Shown here: positions 16,899-25,376 of the stretch, in pieces
How positions within the stretch are numbered: position 1 is the first letter of the stretch
How the letters are laid out: each line of letters opens with the position of its first letter
Assembly: GCA_965220505.1 (NCBI GenBank)
Contig: CBDCQE010000003.1
Span: forward strand, 744,001 to 808,000
Source of the DNA: Bin87 sp965220505
GTDB lineage: Bacteria > Chloroflexota > Dehalococcoidia > Lucifugimonadales > UBA3495
DNA length: 64,000 nucleotides
Reading direction: 5' to 3'
Made by a program: the position numbers and the translations under genes
Notes under the pieces: generated by a model
What the model was told of the DNA's origin: nothing
What the model saw: the letters and a program-made list of their open reading frames with translations, nothing else
Databases searched by the model: none

Positions 16899-19800
16899 AT
16901 GAACCATTCGCACGGCTCCACTCACAAACCACCAGTCGGCATCTTAGCCTTGTTGCTGACTCTGGGGGTACTGGCTGCCGGCTTGTTGGTGCCGGGGCAA
17001 CTTCCGGGAATTGGCACGGCAGAAGCGCAATCGCTGCCCGCCAATTATGATGCAGATGGTGACGGCCGCATTGACGTTAGCAGCCTGGCTCAACTGAATG
17101 CTATACGCTACGACCTGAACGGCGATGGCCAGGTGGACAACGTTGACAACGTTGCTCACTACGCCGCGGCATTCCCAGTGGCCGACGGCGGCTCGGTTTG
17201 TCCCTCCGGCGCGAATTGCGACGGGTATGAGCTGACCCGGAACTTGGACCTGGCCGGTTCCGATTACGTCGCCGGCGCCGGTTGGCAACCCATCGGTGGC
17301 GTGTTCAACGCAATCTTGGAAGGCAACGGGCACACCATCTCCGGCCTGCGCATCAACCGGAGCGGAAACTCCGTGCAGGACCAGGGGCTGTTCTCCCAAA
17401 TTGGGGCTGGCGGTCGCGTGCGGAACCTGGGGTTGCCGGACGCTAATTTTTCGGGACATATGCGGCGGGTCGGCGTGCTGGCCGGCCGGAGTCTGGGAAC
17501 CGTTACACGGGTATTCGCCACCGGCTCCCTGGATGGCCGCAACGCAGCCAGCACCGCCGGAGGACTGATCGGTTTCAACTCCGGCACCATCAGCCTGAGT
17601 TACTCGACGGTGAGCCTCAGCAACGTGAGCGGGGCCGGCGGCAGCCTGGTGGGCTGGAATAACGGAACCATCGGCGACGCCTATGCGACCGGGTCGGTGG
17701 AGATAGTGGCGGGGCGCGGTGGCGGACTGACCGGCGGCAACAACTTTGGCACCATTCGCCGGAGTTACTCCACCGGTGAAGTGCAGTACGGTGGCGCCGG
17801 CAGTCCCACCATCGACGACGAACTCGGCGGCCTGAACGGTTTCTCGTCCGGCGGCACAATCAGCCACAGTTACTACGATGCGTGGGCGCAAACTTTGACC
17901 GTCCTGGTGGATACCGAACGGGGCAAGGCTACTCACGCGATGGTTACTCCCACCGGGTACACCGGCCTCTTTGCGGAGTGGAACGGCGGCGGCAATGCGT
18001 GGGATTTTGGGACTGGCCGCAACTATCCGGCGCTGCGGGTGGACTTTAACGGCGATGGCAACGCCACCGCCGCGGAGTTCGGCTCGCACCAGCGGAACCG
18101 CGCCGACATCACCCCTGGAAAAGACGTGGACCTGGACCAGGACGGCCTCATCGAAGTCGCCAACCTGGAGCAACTCAACGCTATACGCTGGGACCTGAAC
18201 GGCGACGGCGCGGCCGACGACTCTGCTGACAAGGCCGCATTTCTCGCGGCCTTTGACGCTACTGGCGGCTTGTTCTGCAACTCCGACTGCCAGGGCTATG
18301 AGCTCACCCGGAACCTCGACTTCGACGCCAACGGCGACGACATCATTACGTCCGCCGACCATTACTGGAATGGCGGCCAGGGCTGGAGGACTATCGGCGG
18401 ACAGTACACCGCGGTATTCGACGGCAACGGACACACCATATCCAACCTCTTTATCCATAATAACGGCAGTAACCGGGGACTGTTCGCGGATCTCCGGGAC
18501 GGCGAAATCAAGCGCGTGGGGCTGGTCAACGTCCGCCTCAATGCCAGCTTCGGCAGCGGAAACAACCTCGGCGGCCTGGTCGCCAACAACGAAGGGGCGA
18601 TCAGCGACAGTTTTGTTACCGGCCGCGTTGGCAGCGGCAGTGTCCAGGTCCTCGGCGCCCTGGTGGGCCACAACCGCGGTGGCGGAACCATTACACGCTG
18701 TTGGGTCAACGCCACCGTCGTCGGGCACAGCTCCGTCGGCGTCCTGGCGGGTTGGAACGAAGGCCGCATCAGCTCCACTTACGCTACCGGAGAATCTCAG
18801 AGCAGCTCCTGGGGCGGCGGGCTGGTCGGCGCAATGTGGCGGCAGGGCGGCAGCGCCAAGCCTACCCTTGAGCACAGCTACGTTGCCGCCCGGGTGCGAA
18901 GCTTCGGAACACGGCTATACCACGGTGGCCTGATAGGTTTCAACTCCGCCAGCAACAACGCCGTCACCATGCGGGCCAGTTACTTCGATTCGACCGTGCA
19001 AAGCGATATTGGAGTGGTAGGCGCCGGCGCCAGCTCGGGGGTCAGCGGCAAAACCACCGTGGAGCTGGTCCGTCCTATCCGCAATACCGGCATCTACGCC
19101 GCTTGGGACGCCACCGCCTGGGACTTCGGCCAGTCTAATCAGTACCCGGTCCTGAAGGCGGATTTCAACGGCGATGGCCAGGCTACGTGGCAGGAATTCG
19201 GTCAGCAGACGCGCTCGTCGAATGTCGCGCCCATCGTCCAGGTTGCTCGCGTCGCGGTCGCCTCCAACCCGGGAGCCGATGGCACGTACGCCATCGGAGA
19301 CAATATCCAGGTGGCAGTACAGTTCAGCGGAGGCGTGCAGGTAACCGGGGCGCCTCGACTGGGGTTGGACTTTAGCGGGGTGGGCAAGACCGCAGAATAC
19401 GCGGGGACGGAAGGCGCGACAATTACTTTCCAGTACACCGTGGCCGAGAGCGACACCGACGCCAACGGCATCGCCATTCCCGCCAACGCCCTGAACCTCA
19501 ACGGCGGAACCATCAGGGGAACGTCAGTCGCCACGGTCGATCTTTCCCATGACGCCGTGGCTGACCACTCGGCCCACAAGGTGGACGGCATCCGCCCCAC
19601 CTTCGCCAACGCGAAGGTGGGCACGGACGGCGCCGAGGCCATCGTGAACTTCACCGAGCCGGTGGGAATGCCGCCGCTGCTGGCCGTGGTCGGGGAGTCC
19701 GTGGGCGTGGAGACCAGCCTGTTCCTGCGGGCGGTGCTGAACGTGTACGTGGACGACGCCCTGCTCGGCCGCGCAACCGCCGCCACGACCACCGGCGGCG

Positions 19801-20336
19801 GCGTCAACATTACACCGACCCAGCCCATCGCCCAGGGACAAACCGTCACCGTGACCTACAACAACCTCTACGCCAAGAACGCGCCCGGCGTGCTCGTGGA
19901 CTGGGCCGGCAACGCCATGGCCAATTTCGGCCCGCAGACGGCGCTGAACAACTCCCGGGAGATATCGTCCGGCACGGGGCCGGCGGCCGGCGGGCTGTGG
20001 CTCAGCCAGGACGAGTTCACCTTCACCGAGGGCGAGAGCGTCAGCCTCTCCGTGCGCCTGACCGAGCAGCCGGCGGACAACGTCACGGTGAGCGTCACGC
20101 CCGTCCCATCGACCAAGGTTACCGTCAGCCCGGCCAGTTTGACGTTCAAACCGGAGAACTGGGAAACGCCGCAGAGCGTGACCGTCAACTCGACGGCCGA
20201 TGACAACCGGCTGGGCTATTGGACTTCGCTACGGCTGACGGCTAGCGGCGCCGGCTACGAGGGTTCCGGAGTGGTGCGGATGGTTATGGTTGACGGCGAC
20301 GCGGACAACGCCGAAAGCGGCGGGGCCCGGAGGTGA
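16899..20336 (+). CDS. Large secreted protein with GLUG repeats and EF-hand-like loops
   Basis: 1145 aa with a signal peptide or anchor around residues 12-43 (cleavage near AEA-QS). Two long modules follow, each opening with a calcium-loop segment (DADGDGRIDV and DQDGLIEV), then LxQLNAIRxDLNGDG, then many short GLUG-type repeats (GGLIGFNSG, GALVGHNRG, GVLAGWNEG), and closing with an EF-hand-like loop (DFNGDGNATAAEF and DFNGDGQATWQEF). The C-terminal third has Ig-like stretches and one Calx-beta-like unit (TFKPENWETPQSVTV) similar to those of the protein at 27552. GLUG repeats form beta-helix-type surface or adhesin domains. No sorting signal is seen. The next gene starts 17 bases on. Confidence 0.85.
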   Translation: MNHSHGSTHKPPVGILALLLTLGVLAAGLLVPGQLPGIGTAEAQSLPANYDADGDGRIDVSSLAQLNAIRYDLNGDGQVDNVDNVAHYAAAFPVADGGSVCPSGANCDGYELTRNLDLAGSDYVAGAGWQPIGGVFNAILEGNGHTISGLRINRSGNSVQDQGLFSQIGAGGRVRNLGLPDANFSGHMRRVGVLAGRSLGTVTRVFATGSLDGRNAASTAGGLIGFNSGTISLSYSTVSLSNVSGAGGSLVGWNNGTIGDAYATGSVEIVAGRGGGLTGGNNFGTIRRSYSTGEVQYGGAGSPTIDDELGGLNGFSSGGTISHSYYDAWAQTLTVLVDTERGKATHAMVTPTGYTGLFAEWNGGGNAWDFGTGRNYPALRVDFNGDGNATAAEFGSHQRNRADITPGKDVDLDQDGLIEVANLEQLNAIRWDLNGDGAADDSADKAAFLAAFDATGGLFCNSDCQGYELTRNLDFDANGDDIITSADHYWNGGQGWRTIGGQYTAVFDGNGHTISNLFIHNNGSNRGLFADLRDGEIKRVGLVNVRLNASFGSGNNLGGLVANNEGAISDSFVTGRVGSGSVQVLGALVGHNRGGGTITRCWVNATVVGHSSVGVLAGWNEGRISSTYATGESQSSSWGGGLVGAMWRQGGSAKPTLEHSYVAARVRSFGTRLYHGGLIGFNSASNNAVTMRASYFDSTVQSDIGVVGAGASSGVSGKTTVELVRPIRNTGIYAAWDATAWDFGQSNQYPVLKADFNGDGQATWQEFGQQTRSSNVAPIVQVARVAVASNPGADGTYAIGDNIQVAVQFSGGVQVTGAPRLGLDFSGVGKTAEYAGTEGATITFQYTVAESDTDANGIAIPANALNLNGGTIRGTSVATVDLSHDAVADHSAHKVDGIRPTFANAKVGTDGAEAIVNFTEPVGMPPLLAVVGESVGVETSLFLRAVLNVYVDDALLGRATAATTTGGGVNITPTQPIAQGQTVTVTYNNLYAKNAPGVLVDWAGNAMANFGPQTALNNSREISSGTGPAAGGLWLSQDEFTFTEGESVSLSVRLTEQPADNVTVSVTPVPSTKVTVSPASLTFKPENWETPQSVTVNSTADDNRLGYWTSLRLTASGAGYEGSGVVRMVMVDGDADNAESGGARR

Positions 20337-20353
20337 ACAGGAGGGAAGTTCTG

Positions 20354-20899
20354 GTGAGCAGGATACCTTTTGCAACCGTGACCATCGCGCTGGCGCTGCT
20401 GATCGTCGCGCTTGCCGGCGTCGGCCCGTTGACGGAACGCGCCGTCATCGCAGCGCCGGCGTGCCCATCGAGCTGGCCCCAGCAGGATTACGAGGGTATG
20501 TTCACCGACGACGCTGACGAGGTTTGGTTCATCATCCGCAGCACGGACAGCAACGGGTACGCGACGGTCCGGGCGTACCCGGCCAGCAGCCACTACCAGG
20601 GCGGATACGTGGTCAACTCACCCGACGGGACCTGTTACCTGCGAGTCAGACAGGCCGGGGGGACGGATGACCTTGCGGATCCAAAACAGTTGGACTTCCC
20701 CAAAGAACCGGAACCGGAGCGGCCAGCCCAGGCATCGTCGCCGACACTGCTGGAGTTGCTGAATCGGCTTCCGCCCTCGGAACGGCAGGCCGCGCTGATC
20801 TGTATGCTGCCCATCGCCGGCAACCGGACGCTTGAGGAGCTGAACAACGACCCTGATTTTCTGGAGTTGGCAATTGCCAACGGTTGCCTGACCCCGTAA
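20354..20899 (+). CDS. Small secreted protein of unknown function
   Basis: A 181-aa protein with an N-terminal hydrophobic signal (IPFATVTIALALLIVALAGVG). GTG 20354 is chosen because AGGAGGG lies 8 bases upstream; the GTG at 20333 overlaps the previous stop and has no better site. The mature part holds a Cys-containing domain (CPSSWPQQDYEGMFTDDADE, later GTCYLRVRQAG), a Pro/Glu linker (EPEPERP) and a helical tail. No family is recognised. Its position 17 bases after the GLUG-repeat gene suggests one transcript and a role in processing or anchoring that protein, which is inference. Confidence 0.7.
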   Translation: MSRIPFATVTIALALLIVALAGVGPLTERAVIAAPACPSSWPQQDYEGMFTDDADEVWFIIRSTDSNGYATVRAYPASSHYQGGYVVNSPDGTCYLRVRQAGGTDDLADPKQLDFPKEPEPERPAQASSPTLLELLNRLPPSERQAALICMLPIAGNRTLEELNNDPDFLELAIANGCLTP

Positions 20900-20942
20900 G
20901 TCGTTGCCCAGGGCAACGACGGGCGCCCTGGTTACGGAGCGG

Positions 20943-23378
20943 TCACTGCGCCGTTTCCGCCTGCTCCTCGGCCTCCCCGGTCTCCCTCGGGGGCATCCAG
21001 TAGCCCACTCGGGGCTCGGTGAAGACGTAGGTGGGGTGGTCGATGGTGTCGCCCAGCCGGCGGCGCAGCTTGCTCACCATGGTGCGCATGGGCCGCACGT
21101 CAGTGCTGCCCTTCTTGCCCCAGACCCGCTCCAGCAGATGCCGGTAGGTCAGCACCCGCCCGGCGTTGGCCGCCAGCTCGGCCAGCAGCCGGTACTCCAT
21201 CGCCACCAGGGGCACCGGTTGTCCGCTCAGGGTCGCCCGGCGCAGGTCGAAGTCAACGGTCAGGTCCCCATACGCGTAGGGTTCCAGGGGCTCGGACACC
21301 CTGCGCCGGCGCAAGGCCGCGCGGATCCGGGCCGTCAGCTCCGTGGGCGAGAAGGGCTTGACCAGGTAGTCCGCGGCCCCCTGGTCGATAGCCTGGGCGA
21401 TGAGATCTTCCCGCCCGTAGGCGGAGATGAAGATGACCGGCACGTCGGCGATCTCCAGGAGGTCCTGCATCAGCTCCACGCCGTCGGCCTCGGCCAGCAT
21501 CAGGTCCAGCAGCGCCAGCTCGGGCCGCTCTAGTTCCATCAGGCGCAGGGCCTCTTCCGGGTCCCCGGTCACCACCGGAGTGTAACCGGCCTGGACCAGG
21601 GTGTCCGCGACGTACTGGAGATCGTTGGGGTCGTTGTCCACCGCCAGCACCCGCAGGGGTATTTCCGTTTCCCCCGACGCCCGTTGCGACGCCCGTCGCG
21701 ACGCGCGGGCGGGTTGCCGGCGTTCCGGGAGCGCCGGGCTGACGCCGGCCTCTCCGACCAGGGGCAGGGTGAAGGTGAAGCGAGCGCCCAGGCCCACCCC
21801 GTCGCTCTCGGCCTGGATGCGGCCCCCGTGCGCCTCCACGATACCCTTGCAGATGGCCAGGCCCAGGCCGGTGTCCCCGCCCGGCTCTCCGAACTTTTCC
21901 CCGGCCCGGCCCCCGGAGAACTTGCGGAACAGGTGCGGCAGCCGCTCCGCCGGGATGCCCCGTCCCTGGTCGGACACCGAGACCGCCACGTGCACCCCAT
22001 CGTGTTTGGCGCGCACCCGGATGACCGACTCCGGCGACGAGTGGCGGGCCGCGTTGGTCAGCAGGTTGACCAGCACCTGCACGATGCGCCGCTGGTCCGC
22101 GAATGCCAGGGGCAGGTCCGGCGGGATAGTGATTTCCAGGCGGTTTTCGCCCCCGGCGCTGCTGAAGGCGTTGCGGGCCCGGTCCACCAGCCGGCCCATC
22201 TCCGCCGGCTCGGGGCTGACCGGCAGCGCCCCCGTCTCAATGCGGGCCACGTCCAGCAGGTCGGTGACCAGCGTGTTCATGTGGTCGGCCTGGTCCTCGA
22301 CGATGCGGAAGAACTGGCGCACCAGGGCGGGGTCCAGGTCCGTGGCCGAACCCAGCACCGTGGCGGCGGAACCCTTGATGGACGTCAGGGGCGCCCGCAG
22401 TTCGTGGCTGACCATGGCCAGGAAGTCCGCCCGCAGCCGCTCCGCCTCCTCCACCGCCGTCAGGTCCTGCATGGTGACCACCATCGACTCCACCGCGCCC
22501 TCGGGGGACACGATGGGCGTTGTGTTGACGATGGCGCTGACGCTGCGCCCATCGGGGACCCTGATGGCGATCTCCTCGGCGCGCACCGTCTCCCCGGCGC
22601 TGAGCAGTTGGGCCATGGGGAACTCCCGCAGAGACACCTCCCGCCCGTCGGCGCGTCTCAAGGTCAGAACCTCCAGCAGGTCCGCCGGCGACTGGCCCGG
22701 ATTCCGCAGGCCCTCCACGATCCGGCGCATTTCCCGGTTGAAGGACACCGGCGCCCCGGTCCCGGCGTCGAAGACCGCCACCCCCACCGGGGACGTGTCG
22801 ATCAGCGCCTCCAGGTCGGCCCGGGCCCGGCGCTCCTCCCGGTGGCGCCGCGCGTTGGCGATGGCCAGGGCGGCCTGGGCGGCGAACAGCCCCAGCGTGT
22901 CCTCGTCCTCCTGGGTGAACCCCTCATCCCCCGGCTTGTCCGACAGGTACAGGTTGCCGACCTGGGCGCTCTCGAGCCGGATGGGCGCGCTGAGGAAACT
23001 GCCCAGCGGCCCCAGGGGCGGCCCGATCTCCGGCAGACCCAACTCCCGGCGGTAGGCGGAGAAGTCGGCCACCCGCAGCGGTTCGGGTAGGACGCTCAGG
23101 TGGGCGAAGAGCTCCAGCCCGCCGGGCAGGTCCTCGAAACCCCGGTGGGCCTCCTCGGTCAGGCCCGACGAGGCGAAGTCCTGGAACTGCCCGGCGTCGT
23201 CGATGACGGTGAGGCCGCCCCGGCTGGCCCCGGTCAGCAGGCAGGCTCCGTCCACCACCCGGCGCAGCACCGCGTCCAGGTCCAGGTCCGCGGTGATGTC
23301 CCGGCTGGCCTGGCTCAGGAGGGAGAGGCGCTCCCGCAGGGCGGCGATCTCCAGGTCTCGTTGGTCTGCTGCGTTCAA
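20943..23378 (-). CDS. Hybrid sensor kinase with fused OmpR-type response regulator (paralogue 3)
   Basis: 811 aa, with the architecture of the regulators at 5883 and 13973: GAF about 20-190, PAS 200-320, HisKA with H325 (VSHELRAPL), HATPase_c (DQGRGIP and GLGLAICKGIVEAHGG), a linker rich in Ala/Arg/Ser, receiver with D625, and a winged helix ending VFTEPRVGYWM. The start is TTG 23378: GGAGG lies 7 bases upstream and the following residues (NAADQRDLEIAALRERL) align with paralogue 1 (AQPDQRDLEIVALKERL). It is convergent with the small secreted protein gene. The signal sensed is unknown. Confidence 0.92.
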   Translation of the reverse strand: MNAADQRDLEIAALRERLSLLSQASRDITADLDLDAVLRRVVDGACLLTGASRGGLTVIDDAGQFQDFASSGLTEEAHRGFEDLPGGLELFAHLSVLPEPLRVADFSAYRRELGLPEIGPPLGPLGSFLSAPIRLESAQVGNLYLSDKPGDEGFTQEDEDTLGLFAAQAALAIANARRHREERRARADLEALIDTSPVGVAVFDAGTGAPVSFNREMRRIVEGLRNPGQSPADLLEVLTLRRADGREVSLREFPMAQLLSAGETVRAEEIAIRVPDGRSVSAIVNTTPIVSPEGAVESMVVTMQDLTAVEEAERLRADFLAMVSHELRAPLTSIKGSAATVLGSATDLDPALVRQFFRIVEDQADHMNTLVTDLLDVARIETGALPVSPEPAEMGRLVDRARNAFSSAGGENRLEITIPPDLPLAFADQRRIVQVLVNLLTNAARHSSPESVIRVRAKHDGVHVAVSVSDQGRGIPAERLPHLFRKFSGGRAGEKFGEPGGDTGLGLAICKGIVEAHGGRIQAESDGVGLGARFTFTLPLVGEAGVSPALPERRQPARASRRASQRASGETEIPLRVLAVDNDPNDLQYVADTLVQAGYTPVVTGDPEEALRLMELERPELALLDLMLAEADGVELMQDLLEIADVPVIFISAYGREDLIAQAIDQGAADYLVKPFSPTELTARIRAALRRRRVSEPLEPYAYGDLTVDFDLRRATLSGQPVPLVAMEYRLLAELAANAGRVLTYRHLLERVWGKKGSTDVRPMRTMVSKLRRRLGDTIDHPTYVFTEPRVGYWMPPRETGEAEEQAETAQ

Positions 23379-23392
23379 TCGGTCACCTCCGT

Positions 23393-23525
23393 GGAATTGG
23401 CATGGATGAACAGGATGAACGGGATGGTATGAGTTGGATGATGGCAACCAGTCCACCTTCGGAAGCCATCCCATAGCCGTAAACAGCGCGTCAATCCAAT
23501 CTTGTCCATCCTGTGCATCCATGCG
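23393..23525. repeat. Dispersed repeat with GCATGGATG termini (copy A1)
   Basis: About 130 bp starting GGAATTGGCATGGATG and ending TGTGCATCCATGC, so the ends are inverted repeats. The copy at 24468-24624 is nearly the same in the opposite orientation, including the shared centre around the CCATCCCATAGCCGTAAAC block. A third copy with a different centre lies at 40991-41263. Confidence 0.85.
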
Positions 23526-23667
23526 AAGACCCCGGATTTTGCGCTGCCGGGGCAGTTGGGCCGGATTGCCGGCAATGTTACGGGGAGTCGTGATGATTTT
23601 ATATGATATTACACGCCGGCAGAATGCGCGGCGGTGCGGGCCGGCGGCCCCGAGGTGCGGGAGGCCG

Positions 23668-24168
23668 CTACCGTGACCTGACCAGTGTCAGCGTGGCAAT
23701 GTGCACCCGCTCGTCCAGCGTGATCCGCGCAAAGCCCAAGATCGCCGATTCGGCCCGGTCGAGATATAGGGTGCCGTCGTTGGTGGTGATGACGGCGTTG
23801 GGGTCGTAGTCGGCCAGGTGGCGGTGGCGCTGCAGATCAGCGAACGCGTCGGTGAAGTCCTGGGCCGGCAGGGAGAGGTCCCGGTGGTTGCGCTGCAGTT
23901 CCCGCCGGGCGGTGGTGTGGTCGAGGCCCCGATAGATCCGAGACCACGCCGTGGCGGTGGCCGGGTTGGTGGGAGGGCCGATCAGGGCCGTGGCGTTGCT
24001 GTGGGCCAGGGAGTGGAACATGGCGTAGTAGGCGTTGCTCGCTGCCCGTCGAGCGTGTTCGTGCGTGGGCACCTTTCCACCTTGCTGCGGGTTGAGGAGA
24101 TCCCGTCCCGCCTGGATGAGGTTGACCCAATCGATGGGAGCCGGCGTCACCCCGGCGGACGTGGTCAT
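23668..24168 (-). CDS. HEPN-domain protein (UPF0332-like)
   Basis: 166 aa. The segment RRAASNAYYAMFHSLA and the later RHLADYDP are the two hallmark helices of HEPN/UPF0332-type all-alpha domains. Members are often RNases or their relatives in toxin-antitoxin and defence modules. The classical R-x4-H catalytic motif is not clear, so nuclease activity is uncertain. The start ATG 24168 overlaps the stop of the 96-aa upstream gene (ATGA), showing translational coupling. The pair is bracketed by inverted copies of a dispersed repeat, a sign of mobility. Confidence 0.65.
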   Translation of the reverse strand: MTTSAGVTPAPIDWVNLIQAGRDLLNPQQGGKVPTHEHARRAASNAYYAMFHSLAHSNATALIGPPTNPATATAWSRIYRGLDHTTARRELQRNHRDLSLPAQDFTDAFADLQRHRHLADYDPNAVITTNDGTLYLDRAESAILGFARITLDERVHIATLTLVRSR

Positions 24169-24455
24169 GCGTTCCGCTCGCTCCGGTCGGTGTAGGACAT
24201 ATTCGGGTCGTGGGGAATGCCCAATTTTTCGAAGAGGTCGCCCATCTCCCGGCGGAACCACATGTGGACCTGCATATCCAGCTTGGGGTGGTCGTCTTCG
24301 AGGATGACCCTGATGTCGACCCAGTCCTCTTCGTCCGGGCCGGGCCGGTTTTCCGCCGTCACGTCGTGGATGACGAACTCGGCGGGCAGGTACTTGGGCG
24401 CTTCGGAGCGGATGATCCCGGCGATTTTCTCGAGGGTTTCAGGACTGGCGGTCAT
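24165..24455 (-). CDS. Small acidic protein coupled to the HEPN gene
   Basis: 96 aa, start ATG 24455 with a strong AAAGGAGGTT site. The centre is acidic (RPGPDEEDWVDIRVILEDDHPKLD). No family is recognised. HEPN proteins are commonly paired with MNT-type nucleotidyltransferases, but the GS-x-D motif of that fold is not seen here. Position, size and coupling fit an antitoxin-like partner, which is inference. Its ribosome site abuts the end of repeat A2, so the repeat could supply its promoter. Confidence 0.6.
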   Translation of the reverse strand: MTASPETLEKIAGIIRSEAPKYLPAEFVIHDVTAENRPGPDEEDWVDIRVILEDDHPKLDMQVHMWFRREMGDLFEKLGIPHDPNMSYTDRSERNA

Positions 24456-24467
24456 GGCTTCCAACCT

Positions 24468-24624
24468 CCTTTGGCGAGATCGGGGAATTGGCATGGATGC
24501 ACAGGATTGACAAGATTGGATTGATGCGCCGTTTACGGCTATGGGATGGCTCCCGAAGGTGGACTGGTTGCCATCATACAACCCATGCCATCCCGTTCAT
24601 CCGGTGCATCCATGCAAATTCCCC
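24468..24624. repeat. Dispersed repeat with GCATGGATG termini (copy A2, inverted relative to A1)
   Basis: The reverse complement begins GGGGGAATTTGCATGG and ends CCAATTCCCCGATCTCGCC. Through the centre it matches copy A1 with scattered differences. The CGATCTCGCCAAA tail is shared with copy A3 (ATCTCGCCAAA), which shows where the element ends. Confidence 0.85.
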
Positions 24625-25376
24625 CTTTTGCGCTTGGCGGGCGATTGGGCCGGATTTCCGGGTGTGTAATTGCAGGTCATGGTGGATTTGCCGGATTTTA
24701 TCCAAAAATGATGAATTTCGTGGTATATTCTCCGTCGGCTGGCCTCCGGTTACCGCCCACCCCGGAAAATCCGGGGCGCCAGGGCGACCCGGACCGGAGC
24801 CGCCGACCATAACAAGGAGAGCTCAAATCGTCGGCATGACCGACGCCTGACAGTCGAAGACCGCGTGGCGCAACCGGCCGGACCCCGTTCCGGTCAAACC
24901 GCGCCGTCAAGCCCGGTGTTGGAGGGACGCCCGGCCCCAGGCGGTCTGAGACGCGAACAGCCATAACCAGACGCTGCACAGTTGAATACGCAGCCTTTCC
25001 CCGACGCCGGGCCTTCCCCAATCTCGCCCGCCCGGCGCCACCGGAGCACCCATGGCCATCCCTCCGCTCACCGGCACCCCCACCCGTCTTTCCCGTCCTT
25101 CTGTTGCCACAGCAGCCCGGCGGAACCTCGTGTTCCCGCTGCGGCCCGGCTTTTGCATGAACTCCCTAAGCTACCCGCGGCCCCCGGAGGCGGCCTGCGG
25201 CGAGAACGCGCCGGCAATCCAACAGCCCCGCGCGCGACGGGAATCGTCGCCGGAGCGTCCTGAAGACGCACCAATCCGGCGCACCATAGAGATGGGGAGC
25301 AGCCTTGGCTGACGCCGGGCTACCCCCCTGTACCCGAAAACCTTCGCAAGAATCCGAATACGGAGTGAAAACTACC
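24625..25376. other. Long gene-free leader before a secreted-protein gene
   Basis: About 750 bases with no supported ORF. An AT-rich patch at 24700-24730 contains TATATT (24724-24729), a possible -10 box for the downstream gene, without a clear -35. The rest is GC-rich with no riboswitch motif or terminator that I recognise. Confidence 0.4.

Noticed and set aside
16944..18875. Reverse-strand open frame of 643 codons opposite the GLUG protein
   Set aside because: Antisense to periodic GLUG repeats, whose regular codon pattern keeps the opposite strand open.
24165..24455. MNT-type nucleotidyltransferase antitoxin next to the HEPN gene
   Set aside because: The expected GS-x-D motif of the nucleotidyltransferase fold is not present, so only a neutral description is given.
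23393..24624. Possible CRISPR array because of repeated GCATGGATG sequence
   Set aside because: Only two copies, in opposite orientation, with genes in between. There is no regular repeat-spacer pattern and no cas gene.
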